In this document: positions 43,671-52,242 of the stretch, piece by piece
How positions within the stretch are numbered: the first letter of the stretch is position 1
How the letters are laid out: every line of letters begins with the position of its first letter
Source: Telmatospirillum sp.
GTDB lineage: Bacteria > Pseudomonadota > Alphaproteobacteria > Rhodospirillales > Magnetospirillaceae
DNA: 64,000 nucleotides
Reading direction: 5' to 3'
NCBI GenBank assembly: GCA_031291415.1
Contig: JARLJB010000389.1
Coordinates: 1 to 64,000 of the forward strand
Translations under genes and position numbers: made by a program
The notes under the pieces: model-generated
Seen by the model: the letters and a program-made list of their open reading frames with translations, nothing else
Database searches by the model: none
Told to the model about the DNA's origin: nothing

Positions 43671-44942
43671 TCAGGCGAGAGCCTTCAGCGCCTCGACAAG
43701 CTTGTCGACATCGGACTCGTTGGTAAAAACCGATGGTGTCACCCTGACGCAGGCGCCGCTCGCAACGCCGTCCCGCTCGACGGTAAAGATGTTGAACCGT
43801 TCCAGGAGAAGCCGGGAAAGCGCCTTGTTCTCGGCAAGGCTGGTCTGCCCGCTCAACCGGAACGACGTGATGGCGCAGGTCAGCCGCGGGTCGCTTGGCG
43901 TCAGAATTTCCAGCTTACCGAACCCCCTCAACGGTTCGGCCCAGCGATCGCGCAAATGGCGCAGCCGGACCTCCTTGGCGGCGGCGCCGATCTTCTCGTG
44001 AAAATCGAGCGCCTCGCTGACCGTCAGATAGGCGGCATAGTCGGAGGTTCCGGTATGGACGCGGCTGAAGGCGTCGTTGGCCGGGCCGCTTTCAATTCCC
44101 ATCGGGGCATCGATGTCGGTGATGCGATCACGGCGGATGTACATCACCCCGACCCCCATCGGCGATCCGATCCATTTTTGGCAGGTCAAGCCGACGAAAT
44201 CGGCATTCAGATCGGACAGCTTGAAATCCAATTGCCCCCAGGCATGGGCAGAATCGACGATCACGTCGACCCCGCGGGAACGCGCTATCGCGATGATTTC
44301 ACTCACCGGCAAGACCAATCCCGTTCTGTGGCTGACATGCGTGAGCAACATCAGTTTGGTGTGTGGATTGGCAGCCAGTGCCTGTTCGTAGGCGTCGATG
44401 ACGTTCTGATATGTCGCCGGTTGCGGCAACGCGAGCGTTGCCACCTCGACACCACGACGCTGCTTCAACCAGACCATCGCCGACTGCATGCTGTCATAGT
44501 CGAGATCGGCGTAAAGAACGGTGTCGCCCGGCCGCAAGCGGTTGTAGCCGCCGATCAGCCCAAGCAGCGATTCCGTCGCCCCTCTGGTGAAAGCGATCTC
44601 AGCCGGATCGCAACCGAGATTGGCGGCGACCCGGGCCCGGATACGCATCAGATCCGGGACGAGCTCGCGGCGCGAATAAAAGGAATTGCGCCGGTTCACA
44701 GTCGCCAGATGACGCCCGTAAGCCTCCAGAACCGGACGGGCCATGATCCCCCAATTGCCGTTCTCAAGCTGAATGACCTCGTCGGTCACGTCATATTGGC
44801 CGGCCACCTCGCGCCAATAGTCCTGATCGGTTGGCGAAACGGCGCTCGCGGCATGACGCAGATCCGCCTTGGCGGTGGCCGGAACCATGGCCGCGAGGGC
44901 CAGGCCCGCGCCCATCAACTCGCGACGGCTCAAACCATTCAT
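43671..44942 (-). CDS. Tat-exported class V PLP-dependent enzyme (PvdN-like)
   Basis: The 423-residue protein is an aminotransferase class V/isopenicillin-N-epimerase type enzyme with an N-terminal twin-arginine signal (SRRELMGAGLALAAMVPATA, ending near residue 24). The PLP site is complete: TRGATESL for the phosphate cup, DSAHAWGQLD with the cofactor aspartate, and K256 in LTCQKWIG as Schiff base. The start at 44942 follows GAGGGGC. Folding with PLP before Tat export is the known route of PvdN, which tailors the pyoverdine side chain in the pseudomonad periplasm. The gene begins 14 bp after a TonB-dependent receptor, so the two are co-transcribed. The substrate is unknown. Confidence 0.82.
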   Translation of the reverse strand: MNGLSRRELMGAGLALAAMVPATAKADLRHAASAVSPTDQDYWREVAGQYDVTDEVIQLENGNWGIMARPVLEAYGRHLATVNRRNSFYSRRELVPDLMRIRARVAANLGCDPAEIAFTRGATESLLGLIGGYNRLRPGDTVLYADLDYDSMQSAMVWLKQRRGVEVATLALPQPATYQNVIDAYEQALAANPHTKLMLLTHVSHRTGLVLPVSEIIAIARSRGVDVIVDSAHAWGQLDFKLSDLNADFVGLTCQKWIGSPMGVGVMYIRRDRITDIDAPMGIESGPANDAFSRVHTGTSDYAAYLTVSEALDFHEKIGAAAKEVRLRHLRDRWAEPLRGFGKLEILTPSDPRLTCAITSFRLSGQTSLAENKALSRLLLERFNIFTVERDGVASGACVRVTPSVFTNESDVDKLVEALKALA

Positions 44943-44956
44943 CTGGCGCCCCTCTC

Positions 44957-47380
44957 TCAATATTTGACTTCCAGGCGGAGGTAATAGAGACCGCCATTGG
45001 TGTCGTAAGGTGTGTTGCGGGAATAGACAAGACCGCGACTCGTTTGGTATGCGGCCTTCTCAGGGTAAGTATCGAGGAAGTTTTCGGCGCCCAGGCGGAC
45101 CAATGCATGTTCATCGAAATTGTAGGTGACGGCGGCATCGAAGAACGGGACGCCGCCGAACCTCTGGAAGGTCGACGTGCCCGATGCGCTGCCTGTCGAG
45201 TCCGTCCACGCCCCGTAGTAACGCATCCGGGTCATCAGCGAGACCGGGCCAAGGGTGTAGGTGCTGCTTACGCTGGCATTGTGCCGGGGTGTCCCTTGCT
45301 CGAAGAGGATCTTTTGCGTTTTGTCCGACGACGCGGCAAGACTGCCGCCGGTCACCGTCGTGAAAGTGTAGCTGTAGGCTGCCGTCAGGTCGGTTCTTCC
45401 CGGTCCCGCGTCGAAACCGTAGGAACCGACGAGATCGACGCCGCGCGTCTGCGTGTCGAAATCGTTGGTGTAGTAATTTATCTGATTGATGCTGCTTGCC
45501 CCGGGAACGCCGAGAGCGATCAACTGGGCCTGCTCCGCCGCGGTGATGACGTGCGTCGACGACAGGCTGAAACGCTTGCTGATATCGGTCTGGTAGACAT
45601 CGACCGACCCGCTGAGACCTGAGTCCAGGTGCCAGGCCGCACCGGTGGTGTAGGTCGAGGATTCTTCCGGCTTTAGCGGCTTGGCGCCAAAGTACTGGGC
45701 CACCGGATTGAGCGGGGAGAGACGGCCGGCGGTGTAAAGCTGCAGCGTTTTCGTATCCAACCCCTGACTTGTGCTGGTCGAATTCAGTTCACCTGGCGTA
45801 GGCGCCTTGAACCCCGTGGAATAGGAACCGCGCAGAGCAAATTCACGCGTCAATTCATATCTTGATGCCAATTTGTAGTTAAATGTATTGCCAAATTCCT
45901 CGTAATTTTCATCGCGGCCGGCCATTTCGACATTCCACGCCTTGGTCAGCGGCACGGTCACGTCAAGATAACCGGCATAGCTCACCTGTCCCCAGGTCCC
46001 GGCCTGCTGCGAACTGAACCCCGGGAAACCGTTGGCCTCGGCCGGCATGCCGACGACGGCGCCGGGACCGACCGCGTAGGAGGCGGCATCGCCCGCCACG
46101 ATTTGGTAGGTTTCCTTCCGCCGTTCGGTGCCGAAGGCAACGTTGACGGGATCGGGAAGTTCTTTGAGATGCAACAGATAAACCGAATCGGCGTTCAGAT
46201 TGAATTCCGTTTGCACCTGGTGCCCGAGATTGAAATCCGTCGGGCTCATAGGCCCCAATGAGGCATTGATCGAGTTATAGAGAAGGAATTGCGAATCGTT
46301 GGTGCCCCAGGACGTGCTGACGTCCCAGGTAAGATCATCGCCGGTGTTGTCACGCAAACCGATGGTGCCCTGGCCATCGGTGTAGTTGATGGCCTCACGA
46401 GGAGTGAAACCACCGGGGTAACGCGACGTCAGACTGTAACCCGGAAATATCTTCTGCGACGCGCTGTTGCCGAAGATCGTCGGGTTGGTCGCCGGATTTC
46501 GCCAGTTGATGTCCGAGATTCCCTTGCCGCTTCCGAAGGTTCCGAAAGCATAGGCCTCGGCGAAATCGTTGACCGGTTGCGCGAAATCGATCGCCGACTT
46601 GATCTCCTTGTCATCCGGATTGCCCCATCGCTGCACCGGATTGGCCACGGCGACCGAAGGATTGGCGTTTTGAAAGGCAATGGCGTCGGCGCGCTGGTGC
46701 GAACGCGAGGTCGGTTCCGACTTCGACAATTCCGTACTGACGGTGAGGTGTCCGCCGTTGTCGAGGGCAAACCCTGCCCGGCCACCGGCTTGGCCGGCGG
46801 CGCCGTCGCCGGCATAGAATTGCGAACCCTGGCTGAAGAAGTTGAAGCCGGGTTTGTTATCGAGCATGACATTGACGACGCCGGCAATTGCATCCGAACC
46901 GTACTGCGCCGACGCGCCATCGCGCAGAACTTCCACATGACCGATGGCCGCGGTGGGAATCTGCCCCATGTCGGCCGCCTGCGCGCCGTTGCCTTGCAAA
47001 TAGGCCGAACGATGAACCCGTTTGCCGTTGAGCAACAGCAGCGTCATGTCGGGGGAAAGTCCGTTGAGCGTCGCCGGTTTGACGAACTGTCCGCCATCCG
47101 ACGCCGGCAGCCGCTTGACCTGGAACGAGGGGACCAATGTGGCGATCGCCTCGTCCAGATGATTGCTTCCGGTCGAGGTGATTTTCTCTGCCGAGAAGAC
47201 GTCGATGGGCGACAATGCCGTGAACTGCGTCTGCGTCGTCTCCCGCGTTCCGGTGACGATCACTTCCTCTGCCGGCGAAGTATTGGATGGAGCGTCTTCG
47301 GCCATCGCCGAACGACCAATGGCAAAAAACGACACCGCTCCTACCGCCAGGACTCTGCCCCAGGGCGCAACTGAACTCAT
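44957..47380 (-). CDS. TonB-dependent outer-membrane receptor
   Basis: The 807-residue receptor has a signal peptide (about 1-27), a plug domain starting EEVIVTGTRE with TLLLLNGKRVHRSAYLQGN and VEVLRDGASAQYGSDAIAGVVNVML, and a large beta barrel ending YYLRLEVKY with a terminal aromatic residue. The start at 47380 is preceded by AAGGTGG. It takes up a ligand such as a siderophore, heme or other chelate using TonB energy. The gene is followed directly by the Tat-exported PLP enzyme, so the ligand may be processed in the periplasm. No Fur box was recognised in the AT-rich promoter region. Confidence 0.93.
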   Translation of the reverse strand: MSSVAPWGRVLAVGAVSFFAIGRSAMAEDAPSNTSPAEEVIVTGTRETTQTQFTALSPIDVFSAEKITSTGSNHLDEAIATLVPSFQVKRLPASDGGQFVKPATLNGLSPDMTLLLLNGKRVHRSAYLQGNGAQAADMGQIPTAAIGHVEVLRDGASAQYGSDAIAGVVNVMLDNKPGFNFFSQGSQFYAGDGAAGQAGGRAGFALDNGGHLTVSTELSKSEPTSRSHQRADAIAFQNANPSVAVANPVQRWGNPDDKEIKSAIDFAQPVNDFAEAYAFGTFGSGKGISDINWRNPATNPTIFGNSASQKIFPGYSLTSRYPGGFTPREAINYTDGQGTIGLRDNTGDDLTWDVSTSWGTNDSQFLLYNSINASLGPMSPTDFNLGHQVQTEFNLNADSVYLLHLKELPDPVNVAFGTERRKETYQIVAGDAASYAVGPGAVVGMPAEANGFPGFSSQQAGTWGQVSYAGYLDVTVPLTKAWNVEMAGRDENYEEFGNTFNYKLASRYELTREFALRGSYSTGFKAPTPGELNSTSTSQGLDTKTLQLYTAGRLSPLNPVAQYFGAKPLKPEESSTYTTGAAWHLDSGLSGSVDVYQTDISKRFSLSSTHVITAAEQAQLIALGVPGASSINQINYYTNDFDTQTRGVDLVGSYGFDAGPGRTDLTAAYSYTFTTVTGGSLAASSDKTQKILFEQGTPRHNASVSSTYTLGPVSLMTRMRYYGAWTDSTGSASGTSTFQRFGGVPFFDAAVTYNFDEHALVRLGAENFLDTYPEKAAYQTSRGLVYSRNTPYDTNGGLYYLRLEVKY

Positions 47381-47946
47381 CTCGACACCCACCTTGTCAA
47401 TCAACCGACGTTATCAGCAAATAGATCTATAGTATTATTGCATACAGACGATTCGCCAACCTCATTTTCGCGGCTTTATCGATGATACGCCCATATATGT
47501 AAAGTGACACTTATGCGAAACGCAAAATTATACAATTACATATGAATTTTTTCCACGGTGGGTTGCTTAATGTATTTTATATAACAGTTATTAGCCGCAA
47601 TTATTTTGATAACAAAACCGTAATATTATACTTTATGGTGTGTTTTGCTGAAAATTGTCGCGTATTACGGCGTCCGGAAGCGATCGGTCATGCCCAGGGG
47701 ACAGTAGCGGTTCCGATCACTGCAACTTCGTATCAGACGCCGCTACACGAGTGTCGGTTGAATCGGAGATTACTGGAGGGCTGAACCGGTCGATCGATTC
47801 TGGCGCGGCAGAGTGACCGCGTGTAATGTGGCCCGGTCGCGTCCGCTCTGTTCCGTCCAGGCCCACACTAAACCGGGTAAGGAGCCGGGTGCGATCAGAG
47901 ATCAAGCGGACAACAATGTAATAAAAACAAATGGTTAAGGTGCCAC
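47381..47946. other. AT-rich intergenic region between TonB receptor and trpG
   Basis: These 566 bp contain no supported gene. The part from about 47410 to 47660 is markedly AT-richer than the rest of the window. It must hold the promoters of the divergent receptor gene and of trpG. A palindrome ATAGATCTAT lies at 47421-47430. No tryptophan-rich leader peptide or attenuator could be recognised ahead of trpG. Confidence 0.5.
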
Positions 47947-48537
47947 GTGTTTCTCCTGATCGATAACTATGACAGTTTTACCTACAATCTCTGGCATTAC
48001 CTGGGGGAACAGGGCGCCGACGTGAAGGTTGTCCGTAATGACGCGATGTCGGTGGACGAGGTCTTGGCCTTGTCCCCGGAGGGCGTCGTGATTTCGCCGG
48101 GTCCGTGCGACCCCAGCCGCGCCGGTATCTGCCTAGAGCTCATCAACCGCTGTGCCGGGCATTTGCCGCTGCTCGGCGTCTGCCTCGGACATCAGGCCAT
48201 CGGCCAGGCCTTCGGCGGCAAAGTTGTCCGCGCCCCTAAGCCCGTGCACGGCAAGACCTGCGACATCCATCATGACGGCAGCGGGCTGTTTCGCGGCCTG
48301 CCCAGCCCCTTTCGCGCCACGCGCTATCATTCCTTGGTGGTCGACAGGGCTGGCCTGCCACCCGACCTGATCGTCAACGCCTGGACCGACGACGGTTTGA
48401 TCATGGGACTGGCCCATAAGGAATGGGACATTCACGGCGTGCAATTCCATCCGGAAAGCATCGCCTCACAGCATGGCCACCAAATGCTTGGCAATTTCCT
48501 GACCATTGCTAGACATCTCACGGGAAACGCTGCCTGA
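47947..48537 (+). CDS. trpG: Anthranilate synthase component II (glutamine amidotransferase)
   Basis: The 196-residue class I glutamine amidotransferase supplies ammonia to TrpE. The nucleophile Cys is in [10 protein letters not shown] (about 77-86), with the oxyanion region [11 protein letters not shown] and the catalytic His/Glu in FHPESIASQ. It opens with [12 protein letters not shown], typical of TrpG and PabA. Translation starts at GTG 47947 with AAGG eight bases upstream. It overlaps trpD by one base and heads the trpGDC-moaC operon, about 20 kb away from trpE. A dual role in folate synthesis is possible. Confidence 0.95.
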   Translation: MFLLIDNYDSFTYNLWHYLGEQGADVKVVRNDAMSVDEVLALSPEGVVISPGPCDPSRAGICLELINRCAGHLPLLGVCLGHQAIGQAFGGKVVRAPKPVHGKTCDIHHDGSGLFRGLPSPFRATRYHSLVVDRAGLPPDLIVNAWTDDGLIMGLAHKEWDIHGVQFHPESIASQHGHQMLGNFLTIARHLTGNAA

Positions 48538-49571
48538 TGACAACTATCGATCTGATGAAGACGCTGCTGGCAAAGGTTGCCGGCGGCCAATCCCTGTCCG
48601 AAGACGAAGCCGAGCGGGCGTTCGACATCATCATGTCGGGTGACGCGACGCCGGCCCAGATCGGCGGCTTTCTGATGGCGCTCAGAGTTCGCGGCGAAAC
48701 GGTCGCCGAGATCACCGGCGCCGCCCGTATCATGCGGGCCAAGGCGACGACCATCGACGCCCCGTCCGGGGCCATCGACACCTGCGGCACCGGCGGCGAT
48801 GCCTCGGGAACCTTCAATATCTCGACCGCCGCCGCCCTGGTGGTGGCCGGGGCCGGCGTGCCGGTCGCCAAACATGGCAACCGCGCCTTGTCGTCGAAGT
48901 CGGGCTCGGCCGATGTGCTGGCGGCGCTCGGCGTCAAGATCGATGCCGACAACAGCCTGGTTCGCGAAAGCCTTTGGCAAAACCACATCGGCTTCCTGAT
49001 GGCGCCCCGCCATCACGCGGCGATGCGCCACGTCGCCGGCCCGCGGGTCGAACTCGGCACCCGAACCTTGTTCAACCTGCTGGGGCCGCTCGCCAATCCA
49101 GCCGAAACCAAACGCCAGGTGGTTGGTGTCTTCGCGGAAATGTGGGTCGAACCGCTGGCCGAGGTGCTGGGGCGGTTGGGTGCCGAACGAGCCTGGGTGG
49201 TGCATGGCTCGGACGGGTTGGACGAACTGACCACCACCGGCCCCAGTTCGGTCGCCGAATGGCGCGACGGTCGCGTTCATCGCTTCAGCGTGTCACCGGC
49301 TGACGCCGGGTTGCCGCAGGCCAGGCCGGCCGACCTGAAAGGTGGCGACGCAGCCGCCAATGCCGCCGCGCTCCGCCGCCTGTTGGCTGGAGAAAAAGGC
49401 GCCTACCGCGACATTGTTCTTTTGAATGCCGCCGCCGCCTTGATCGTCGCCGACGCGGTTTCCGACCTCGCAGCCGGCGTTGTCATGGCGGCGCGGGCAA
49501 TCGATCAGGGATCGGCTCTGGCGACGCTCGACCGCCTGGTCGCCATCACCAACCGGACCATCGCCCCGTGA
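48537..49571 (+). CDS. trpD: Anthranilate phosphoribosyltransferase
   Basis: The 344-residue enzyme transfers a phosphoribosyl group to anthranilate, step two of the tryptophan branch. The PRPP-binding loop [15 protein letters not shown] (about 82-96), [17 protein letters not shown] and the [12 protein letters not shown] segment are intact. Its ATG overlaps the trpG stop (TGATG) and its stop overlaps the trpC start (GTGA), so all three are translationally coupled. Confidence 0.97.
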   Translation: MTTIDLMKTLLAKVAGGQSLSEDEAERAFDIIMSGDATPAQIGGFLMALRVRGETVAEITGAARIMRAKATTIDAPSGAIDTCGTGGDASGTFNISTAAALVVAGAGVPVAKHGNRALSSKSGSADVLAALGVKIDADNSLVRESLWQNHIGFLMAPRHHAAMRHVAGPRVELGTRTLFNLLGPLANPAETKRQVVGVFAEMWVEPLAEVLGRLGAERAWVVHGSDGLDELTTTGPSSVAEWRDGRVHRFSVSPADAGLPQARPADLKGGDAAANAAALRRLLAGEKGAYRDIVLLNAAAALIVADAVSDLAAGVVMAARAIDQGSALATLDRLVAITNRTIAP

Positions 49572-50371
49572 ACGACATTCTTGCCCGCATCTGCGCCGAC
49601 AAACGCCGGCATCTCGACGAGGTCAAGCCGAAGCGTAGTCTGGCCGAACTGCGGACGGCGGCGACCGACCAGCCGCCACCGCGCGGTTTTGCCACGGCTC
49701 TGACCCGTGCCGCGCGGACCGGTTACGGATTGATCGCCGAAATCAAGAAGGCTTCGCCATCAGCCGGACTGATCCGAGCCGATTTCGACCCCGCCGCCCT
49801 CGCCCGCGCCTATGCCGCCGGCGGCGCCACCTGTTTGTCCGTGCTGACCGACACCCCCTATTTCCAAGGACAAGACCGGTTTCTGGCCGCGGCCCGCGAT
49901 GCGGTCGCGCTGCCGGTGCTGCGCAAGGATTTCATGATCGACCCCTGGCAGATCGCCGAATCGCGCGTGCTCGGGGCCGACTGCGTCCTGGTGATCATGG
50001 CCTGCCTGTCGGACGATCAGGCCCGCGAAATGGAGGATGCCGCCATCGAATTCGGCATGGATGTCCTGATCGAAGTCCACGATGAGCGTGAACTCGAACG
50101 GGCGCTTCGCCTGCGCTCTTCGCTGATCGGCGTCAACAATCGCAATCTGAAGATCATGCGCACCGACATCGCGACGACCGAGCGACTGGCCGCCATGTTG
50201 CCCGAAGGCCGGGTCCTGATTGCCGAGAGCGGCCTGAAGACCGCCGACGATCTCGCCCGCATGGCCCGGGTCGGCGCCCGTCGGTTCCTGATCGGCGAAA
50301 GCTTGATGCGCCAGCCCGATGTCACCCAGGCCACCCTGACCCTGCTGGCCAATCCGCTGGAGGCTCCCTGA
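49568..50371 (+). CDS. trpC: Indole-3-glycerol-phosphate synthase
   Basis: The 267-residue TIM-barrel enzyme closes the indole ring of indole-3-glycerol phosphate. Catalytic lysines are in AEIKKASPS (about 57-65) and [21 protein letters not shown] and [11 protein letters not shown] complete the phosphate and active-site loops. The start codon is GTG, overlapping the trpD stop. It is not fused to TrpF, as is usual in this group. moaC follows after one base. Confidence 0.97.
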   Translation: MNDILARICADKRRHLDEVKPKRSLAELRTAATDQPPPRGFATALTRAARTGYGLIAEIKKASPSAGLIRADFDPAALARAYAAGGATCLSVLTDTPYFQGQDRFLAAARDAVALPVLRKDFMIDPWQIAESRVLGADCVLVIMACLSDDQAREMEDAAIEFGMDVLIEVHDERELERALRLRSSLIGVNNRNLKIMRTDIATTERLAAMLPEGRVLIAESGLKTADDLARMARVGARRFLIGESLMRQPDVTQATLTLLANPLEAP

Positions 50372-50372
50372 A

Positions 50373-50849
50373 ATGAGTGAATTCACCCATTTCGACGCGA
50401 ACGGCAACGCCGTCATGGTCGATGTTGGCGGCAAGGCCATCACCGAACGCGTGGCCGTTGCCAGAGGATCGATCTCGATGGCGCCGGCCACCATGGATCT
50501 GATCCGAAGCGGCACCGTCAAAAAGGGCGATGTCCTGACGGTGGCGCAATTGGCCGGAATCATGGGCGCCAAGCGTACGCCGGATTTGATCCCGCTCTGT
50601 CATCCGTTGGCCTTAACATCCGTCCAGGTCGAGTTATCCTGCGACACCGAACAGTCCCGTATCGATATCACCGCGACAGCCAAGCTTTCCGGACGAACCG
50701 GCGTCGAAATGGAGGCGCTGACCGCGGTATCCGTCGCCGCCTTGACCGTCTATGACATGTGCAAAGCGGTCGACCGCGGCATGCGGATCAGCGACATCCG
50801 GGTTGTCCATAAATCCGGTGGGAAATCAGGCGTCTTTCAGGCTGACTGA
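50373..50849 (+). CDS. moaC: Cyclic pyranopterin monophosphate synthase
   Basis: The 158-residue enzyme acts with MoaA to form cPMP, the first intermediate of molybdenum cofactor synthesis. Family marks are [35 protein letters not shown] with the active-site Cys-His, [27 protein letters not shown] and [12 protein letters not shown]. It begins two bases after trpC. The usual next gene in this block, moeA, is absent before lexA. Its presence agrees with heavy molybdenum use, as does mosAB. Confidence 0.97.
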   Translation: MSEFTHFDANGNAVMVDVGGKAITERVAVARGSISMAPATMDLIRSGTVKKGDVLTVAQLAGIMGAKRTPDLIPLCHPLALTSVQVELSCDTEQSRIDITATAKLSGRTGVEMEALTAVSVAALTVYDMCKAVDRGMRISDIRVVHKSGGKSGVFQAD

Positions 50850-50913
50850 TGGCGTCGGCACCATCCAATTTTCGTGACAGACGCGAGACAACTGGGGTAT
50901 TGACGAAAAAGAA

Positions 50914-50928
50914 GAACTAAACTAGAAC
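50914..50928. promoter_or_regulatory. LexA (SOS) box of lexA
   Basis: GAAC-TAAACTA-GAAC is a perfect direct repeat with a 7-base spacer, that is GTTC-N7-GTTC on the other strand, the known alphaproteobacterial LexA site. It lies 60 bp upstream of the lexA start, so lexA should repress itself. Confidence 0.88.
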
Positions 50929-50987
50929 ATGGGTAGTTGTTGCGGATTTGTTCCACATCTGGTGGTCTCCGCCGACCGGAGGAAGAG

Positions 50988-51704
50988 ATGCTGACACGTA
51001 AGCAATATGAGCTGCTCATCTTCATCGATCAGCGTTTGCGTGCCAGCGGCGTTTCTCCGTCTTTCGATGAAATGAAGGAAGCCCTCGACCTTAAATCCAA
51101 GTCGGGAATTCACCGGCTGATCACCGGTCTTGAGGAACGCGGATTTATTCGTCGTCTTCCGCACCGTGCCCGCGCCCTGGAAGTCTTAAAACTTCCTGAG
51201 AATGTTGGCTCGTTCAATCCGGTTGATGTCGCTGCGGCGCCGCCGCCGAAGTTCTCGCCGAATGTCATTCGCGGCGATTTCAAAACCGCGCTGCCCGGCG
51301 CTCCGATGGGCGGCGCAGCCGATGCCATCGACCTCCCCCTTTACGGTAAGATCGCCGCCGGCACGCCGATCGAAGCGTTGCGCGATTATTCCAATAAGAT
51401 CAGCGTTCCGGCTGCCCTGTTGGGAACCGGGGAACATTACGCGTTGACCATCGAGGGCGATTCGATGATCGACGCCGGCATCCTCGACGGTGACGTTGTC
51501 GTCCTTCGCCGTTGCGACACGGCCGAGAATGGCACCATCGTCGTTGCCCTCATCGATGATCACGAAGCGACACTGAAACGCCTGCGCCGAAAGGGCGCTT
51601 CGATCGCTTTGGAACCAGCCAACCAAAAGTACGAAACGCGCATCTTCGGCCCCGACCGTGTTCGAGTGCAGGGTCGGCTCATTGGGTTGCTGCGTCGCTA
51701 TTGA
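50988..51704 (+). CDS. lexA: LexA repressor
   Basis: The 238-residue SOS repressor/autoprotease has an N-terminal winged helix ([16 protein letters not shown] ... [37 protein letters not shown]) and a C-terminal S24 domain. The self-cleavage site is the Ala-Gly in [10 protein letters not shown]; the catalytic Ser is in [14 protein letters not shown] and the Lys in HEATLKRL. The start at 50988 follows CGGAGGAAGAG. The linker is longer than in E. coli LexA, as in other alphaproteobacteria. Regulation is by its own SOS box at 50914-50928. Confidence 0.97.
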   Translation: MLTRKQYELLIFIDQRLRASGVSPSFDEMKEALDLKSKSGIHRLITGLEERGFIRRLPHRARALEVLKLPENVGSFNPVDVAAAPPPKFSPNVIRGDFKTALPGAPMGGAADAIDLPLYGKIAAGTPIEALRDYSNKISVPAALLGTGEHYALTIEGDSMIDAGILDGDVVVLRRCDTAENGTIVVALIDDHEATLKRLRRKGASIALEPANQKYETRIFGPDRVRVQGRLIGLLRRY

Positions 51705-51873
51705 TGGTTGATAGTCCAGATCTTTGAAAGTCGCTCGAAAAAATCGTCTGGATCGGCGTTGTTAAAAATCCGCGGGCTTTCTAACGAATTACTGGTTTTT
51801 CGTATTTTCCCGCCGACCATTGTGCTTATATCGTCTGTCGTACAGTGCGGATCCGGATGTGGATTACGTCTCG

Positions 51874-52242
51874 ATGGACCAGGCGGCTATGACTTCGACT
51901 GACGAGCGCCGGAAACATAACCGGCATTATGGCAAGGGCCTCGTCCTGATCTGGGAGGGGCAGACCTACCCCATCCTTAACGTTTCTCCTGGTGGCCTCT
52001 GTCTCAGGGACTGGCCCTGTACCGTCGCGGTTGGCAGTATCGTCGAGGTGAAACTCGCCAACGAGCAGACTCCGCTCAGGCAAATTGCCGCAAGCTGCCG
52101 AATTGTGGCCATCAAGGGCAATCTCACGCACGCGGCTTTCACGCTGGTCACCATGCCGCTTTTGACCTTCCTGATGGCGCATATCGCCTCGATTCTTGGT
52201 GTCACCCCTTACTATTTCGACGACGGGCCTTCTTCAGTCTGA
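51874..52242 (+). CDS. PilZ-domain protein, probable c-di-GMP binder
   Basis: The short protein of about 122 residues is mostly a single PilZ domain. The c-di-GMP motif is seen as RRKHNRH followed by NVSPGGLCL, matching RxxxR ... (D/N)xSxxG. A partner effector is not evident. The start is uncertain: ATG at 51874 or 51889, the latter with AGGCGG upstream. It ends overlapping the convergent comEC stop by nine bases, and stands between lexA and comEC, where it may tune motility, adhesion or envelope functions. Confidence 0.75.
   Translation: MDQAAMTSTDERRKHNRHYGKGLVLIWEGQTYPILNVSPGGLCLRDWPCTVAVGSIVEVKLANEQTPLRQIAASCRIVAIKGNLTHAAFTLVTMPLLTFLMAHIASILGVTPYYFDDGPSSV

Noticed and set aside
47421-47430. 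ATAGATCTAT palindrome as a Fur box for the TonB receptor
   Set aside because: It does not match the GATAATGATTATC-type consensus and is too short to support the claim.
47542-47784. Small plus-strand open frame before trpG, considered as a trp leader peptide
   Set aside because: It has no tandem tryptophan codons and no attenuator hairpin with a T-run follows.
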